Source: Flavipsychrobacter stenotrophus
GTDB lineage: Bacteria; Bacteroidota; Bacteroidia; Chitinophagales; Chitinophagaceae
DNA: 10,427 nucleotides
Direction: 5' to 3'
Assembly: GCA_947379685.1 (NCBI GenBank)
Contig: CANCOG010000140.1
Span: 1-10,427, forward strand
Part shown: positions 7,351-10,427 of the stretch, one piece after another
How positions within the stretch are numbered: the stretch's first letter is position 1
How the letters are laid out: each line of letters begins with the position of its first letter
Program-made: the position numbers and the translations under genes
The notes under the pieces: model-generated
What the model was told of the DNA's origin: nothing
Seen by the model: the letters and a program-made list of their open reading frames with translations, nothing else
Database searches by the model: none

Positions 7351-7490
7351 ATTATTAAAAAATATCCAGTTCCCCCAATTGGCCAACTGTCTGATTCAAA
7401 AGAATAATGAGTAACGTATATCAACCAACAAACTGAGGAGTTAAAACACAAAATAGCCAAATCCACTGCCAAATAGCCAAAAAATCCCAG

Positions 7491-7619
7491 CTACTGAAAC
7501 CTCGTCCCTTGTTTCGCATATTTCAAATGCAGCTCCAATTTGCCAGGGAACGTCGTCCACAAATTCCGATCAAGATGTTCAAACCAGAAGTCGGGGAAAT
7601 GATACGGTAGTAATAGCTT
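7491..7619 (-). pseudogene. Possible remnant of a transposase-like coding sequence
   Basis: Between two in-frame stops (7620-7622 and 7491-7493) the minus strand is open for 42 codons and has no ATG. The peptide includes L-L-L-P-Y-H-F-P-D-F-W-F-E-H-L-D and, 12 residues on, L-H-L-K-Y. This loosely recalls the N-terminal region of ISAon1-type transposases of Bacteroidota (L-P-x-F-L-x-E-H-F-D then L-H-L), from memory only. The length is short enough to occur by chance, and no terminal inverted repeats are seen, so the call is weak. Confidence 0.2.
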
Positions 7620-7670
7620 CTAATCCAGCCAAAATATCAGTGCAGAAAAAATTGCGTAGTACACACCCCG

Positions 7671-7709
7671 AAAAAAAATTTTGCCGCCCCAAATGGGGCG
7701 GCAAAATTT
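7671..7709 (-). terminator. Strong rho-independent terminator of the cox operon
   Basis: A perfect 15-bp inverted repeat (7676-7690 and 7695-7709) with a 4-base loop contains a GCCGCCCC/GGGGCGGC core. Read on the minus strand, the stem is followed by a run of eight T. It lies 28 bases after the subunit I stop codon. A further 7-bp repeat, TACACAC (7660-7666) and GTGTGTA (7721-7727), flanks it. Confidence 0.9.
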
Positions 7710-7737
7710 CTAAAATAAGTGTGTGTAAAGACAGAAA

Positions 7738-9582
7738 TTAATGTGATTCTTCTCCCGGACGAAGCGGTGTTGTCTGAGAAATAAAGTCACCACCGTTACC
7801 ATCGTCCTTGTAATCATATGGCCAACGATAAACTTCAGGAATATCACCCTCCCAGTTACCATGACCAGGATTAATTGGTGTAGTCCATTCCAGAGTAGTA
7901 GATCCCCATGGATTCATTGTAGTCACCTTGCGTCCCTTAAACATGCTGGCAAAGAAATTAACTACAAACAACAACTGAGCGAAGAACACTACTGTAGCAA
8001 CAATACTAATGAAAGCGTTGATGTCCTGGAAATGTTTGAAGGACTCCCATGCTGAATAATCATAATAACGACGTGGCATACCGGCGATACCTTCATAGTG
8101 CATAGGCCAGAAGATCAAGTAGGCACCAGCCAATGTAATAAAGAAGTGTACATAACCAAGCGTGTTATTCATGAAGCGACCAAACATCTTAGGGAACCAG
8201 TGATAAATACCAGCGAACATACCAAAGAATGCCGATACACCCATTACAATATGGAAGTGAGCAACAACGAAGTAAGTATCATGCAGGTGAATATCGAGTG
8301 CAGAGTTTCCAAGGAACAAACCAGTAAGACCACCGGAAATGAACAATGAAACGAAACCAATTGCAAACAACATTGGAGGATTGAACCTCAGGTTACCACG
8401 CCACATTGTTGTCAACCAGTTAAACACCTTAACAGCTGAAGGAACTGCGATCAACAAAGTAAGTAATACGAAGATAGAACCGAGGAACGGACTCATACCG
8501 GTTACGAACATATGGTGTGCCCATACAAGGAACGCAAGCAAAGTAATACCTACTAGGGAAATGATCATCGCAAAATAACCGAAGATTGGTTTACGACTGT
8601 GAGTAGAAAGAACCTCAGAAGCCATACCCATACCAGGTAACATAATGATGTACACCTCAGGGTGACCCAGGAACCAGAACAAGTGCTGATAAAGGATTGC
8701 AGAACCACCGATATGTGGAAGAGCTTTGCCACCTATGAAAATCTCAGACAAATAGAAACTTGTTCCAAAGTTGCGATCAAAAATCAACAACACAACTCCA
8801 GAGAACAATACTGGGAAAGAAAGTACACCAAGCACTGCGGTAAACAATAATGCCCAGATAGTAAGCGGCATCCTTGTTAAAGTCATACCCTTAGTACGCA
8901 TATTCAGGATAGTAGAAATGTAGTTCAAACCACCTAGAAGAGAAGAGACAACGAAGAGCGCCATACCCATCAACCAAAGGTCCATACCAAGTCCAGATCC
9001 AATAGAAGCTTCCTTAAGCGCACTCAATGGAGGGTAAGTAGTCCAACCACCTGATGCCGGACCAGTTTCTACAAACAATGAGATAAGCATGATCACACTC
9101 GCTGCAAAGAAGAACCAGTATGACAACATATTCATAAAAGGAGATGCCATATCCCTCGCCCCAACCTGGTAAGGTATAAGTAAATTAGCAAATGTACCAC
9201 TCAAACCTGCTGTCAATACAAAGAATACAAGTATCGTACCGTGCATTGTGATAAGCGCATAGTAGAATTCTGGCGTTAACTTTCCACCCTTAGCCCAATC
9301 GCCAAGGAATTTTTCCATAATTGGGAAAGTAGAATCCGGAAAACCAAGTTGTAAACGGAAGAACACAGACATTAATGCCCCGATTACCGCCCAAATAATA
9401 CCAGTTACCAGGAACTGCTTACAAATCATTTTATGATCCTGACTGAAAATATACTTCCAGATAAAATGCTGTTCGTGATGCTCATGGCCATGATGCTCTG
9501 TAGCAGCATCCCCGTGATGTGTTACGTGAGGCCCGTCAATAATAATTTCTCCGTGATTCATTTTTGCACTTTTTGTGGCCAT
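7738..9582 (-). CDS. ctaD: Cytochrome c oxidase subunit I (heme-copper oxidase, A1 type), 614 aa
   Basis: The catalytic subunit of the terminal oxidase, an inner-membrane protein with about 12 helices that reduces oxygen to water and pumps protons. All key residues are present: His114 and His444 for low-spin heme a; His442 for heme a3; His307, His356 and His357 for CuB; Tyr311 in H-P-E-V-Y for the His-Tyr cross-link. The D channel is intact (Asn133, Asp144, Asn151 and Glu309) and so is the K channel (Ser382, Lys385), which places it in type A1. His434 and Asp435 are the usual Mg/Mn ligands. The first 50 residues form a His-rich cytosolic extension. The ATG at 9580-9582 begins 14 bases after the subunit II stop, so the two genes form one operon. 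Codon choice looks like that of highly expressed genes. Confidence 0.98.
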   Translation of the reverse strand: MATKSAKMNHGEIIIDGPHVTHHGDAATEHHGHEHHEQHFIWKYIFSQDHKMICKQFLVTGIIWAVIGALMSVFFRLQLGFPDSTFPIMEKFLGDWAKGGKLTPEFYYALITMHGTILVFFVLTAGLSGTFANLLIPYQVGARDMASPFMNMLSYWFFFAASVIMLISLFVETGPASGGWTTYPPLSALKEASIGSGLGMDLWLMGMALFVVSSLLGGLNYISTILNMRTKGMTLTRMPLTIWALLFTAVLGVLSFPVLFSGVVLLIFDRNFGTSFYLSEIFIGGKALPHIGGSAILYQHLFWFLGHPEVYIIMLPGMGMASEVLSTHSRKPIFGYFAMIISLVGITLLAFLVWAHHMFVTGMSPFLGSIFVLLTLLIAVPSAVKVFNWLTTMWRGNLRFNPPMLFAIGFVSLFISGGLTGLFLGNSALDIHLHDTYFVVAHFHIVMGVSAFFGMFAGIYHWFPKMFGRFMNNTLGYVHFFITLAGAYLIFWPMHYEGIAGMPRRYYDYSAWESFKHFQDINAFISIVATVVFFAQLLFVVNFFASMFKGRKVTTMNPWGSTTLEWTTPINPGHGNWEGDIPEVYRWPYDYKDDGNGGDFISQTTPLRPGEESH

Positions 9583-9596
9583 TTCGTTATAGCCGA

Positions 9597-10427
9597 TTAT
9601 TTCATCGATACTGTTTTAGAAGAGTCAGCCTTCATTTCTGGCTTTGGTGATTCAGCTGCAGGAGCAGCAGGTGCATTGTTCAACGCATAATAGGTCTTTT
9701 GATCAGCCAACCATTTGTCGTACTCTGCCTGTGTTTCAACTATAACAGTGCCGCGCATTGAATAGTGACCTTTTCCGCACATCTGATCGCAGGAAATCTC
9801 ATAAACAAAATTCGGATTGCCAGTGATCCTCTTCATGGAATCAGTAGTAATGTTTGGTTTGAACCAAAGTGTAGTAGTTATACCAGGAACAGCATCCATC
9901 TTCAACCTGAAGTGACTAAGACCTACGTCATGAATTACATCCCTGGAACCAATCAATAACTTAACAGGCTTATTTACAACTACGTGAAGCTCACCGTTCT
10001 GAGAAATGATATCGTCCATATTGTGAGGATCAGTCCAATCAAGACCTAAAACGTTCTTTGCGTCATCGATCTTCCTGAAATCACGTTTCCCTAATTCGTT
10101 GTCCTTACCTGGGTATCTAACCAACCAGTTAAATTGCTTACCCACTACTTCAACAACAGTGCAATCAGTAGGAGCAACAGAAGTTACCGCAGCCCAGTTT
10201 TTCAAACCGATCGCAACCAATATTGCCATTGCAATCGCAGGGATTGTTGTCCAGATCAGTTCTAACTTATTGCTGTGTGCGAAGTAGAATGATTTACGTG
10301 TCTCGGTTGACTGATAACGGTATACAAACCAAAACAATACAGTTTGAGTAAGAAAGAACACGATACCAGTTACGATAAGTGTAACAGTAAACATATTGTC
10401 ATAGTTGACACCATTTTCGCAGGCGGC
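9597..10427 (-). CDS. coxB: Cytochrome c oxidase subunit II, partial at the N-terminus (window edge)
   Basis: The electron-entry subunit, which carries the binuclear CuA centre and passes electrons from cytochrome c to subunit I. An in-frame ATG at 10394 is probably internal: the frame stays open through the 11 codons to the edge (A-A-C-E-N-G-V-N-Y-D-N), and Bacteroidota subunit II proteins usually have a further N-terminal membrane segment. Visible parts are a helix (V-T-L-I-V-T-G-I-V-F-F), the L-E-L-I-W-T-T-I-P-A-I segment with the second helix, and the cupredoxin domain. CuA ligands are the His of D-V-I-H-D and C-x3-C-x3-H-x2-M (Cys, Cys, His, Met at 9756-9791). The middle residue of C-D-Q-M-C is Gln where Glu is classical. 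An Ala/Pro-rich tail ends the protein. No cytochrome c domain is fused. Confidence 0.96.
   Translation of the reverse strand, partial: AACENGVNYDNMFTVTLIVTGIVFFLTQTVLFWFVYRYQSTETRKSFYFAHSNKLELIWTTIPAIAMAILVAIGLKNWAAVTSVAPTDCTVVEVVGKQFNWLVRYPGKDNELGKRDFRKIDDAKNVLGLDWTDPHNMDDIISQNGELHVVVNKPVKLLIGSRDVIHDVGLSHFRLKMDAVPGITTTLWFKPNITTDSMKRITGNPNFVYEISCDQMCGKGHYSMRGTVIVETQAEYDKWLADQKTYYALNNAPAAPAAESPKPEMKADSSKTVSMK

Larger units (their letters stand above)
7283..7737. other. Intergenic region between convergent genes
   Basis: This 455-base stretch holds no intact gene on either strand. A terminator for the plus-strand genes stands at 7319-7350 and one for the minus-strand cox genes at 7671-7709. 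Between them are an 11-base direct repeat (AAATAGCCAAA at 7451-7461 and 7471-7481) and a possible decayed minus-strand coding fragment at 7491-7619. Confidence 0.7.

Noticed and set aside
7451..7481. Two copies of AAATAGCCAAA spaced 20 bases apart
   Set aside because: Only two short copies in AT-rich intergenic DNA; not enough for a CRISPR array, an iteron set or an attachment site.

Overview
The window looks like a chromosomal segment of a Bacteroidota bacterium, probably near Chitinophagaceae (inference). The reasons are two outer-membrane beta-barrel receptors with N-terminal carboxypeptidase-regulatory-like domains, -7 promoter boxes of the Bacteroidota type (TAnnTTTG), few Shine-Dalgarno sequences, a DUF4197 lipoprotein-like secreted protein, and a caa3/aa3-type oxidase whose subunit II has the layout usual in this phylum. 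No phage, CRISPR array, tRNA or rRNA is visible.

Layout from left to right. Positions 1-116 (minus) hold the first 38 codons of a P-type cation ATPase that runs off the left edge. Positions 224-613 (minus) encode a YaeR/SMU1112c-type glyoxalase-fold metalloprotein. Positions 649-3075 (minus) encode an 808-residue outer-membrane barrel receptor whose stop lies 35 bases before the glyoxalase-like gene, so the two may be co-transcribed. A 144-base divergent promoter region separates it from a small plus-strand gene (3220-3612) whose C-terminal motif matches the calcium/sugar site of the LecA (PA-IL) lectin. A second, paralogous barrel receptor of 886 residues follows (3786-6446), then a secreted DUF4197 protein (6530-7282) that may be in the same transcript.

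The 455-base stretch 7283-7737 separates convergent genes. It has a terminator at each end, one per strand, and between them a short open stretch on the minus strand that may be a decayed transposase fragment. Positions 7738-9582 (minus) encode cytochrome c oxidase subunit I with all heme, CuB and proton-channel residues. Positions 9597-10427 (minus) encode subunit II with an intact CuA site; its N-terminus lies beyond the right edge. The cox genes form one operon read leftward and end at a strong 15-bp-stem terminator.

Functionally there are two blocks: a cell-surface block (two barrel receptors flanking a lectin-like protein, with a DUF4197 protein) and a respiratory block (terminal oxidase). 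I do not see a clearly new multi-gene system. The most noteworthy items are the LecA-like protein between two receptor paralogues, the near-leaderless promoter arrangement shared by both receptors, and a near-perfect palindrome at the start of the second receptor.
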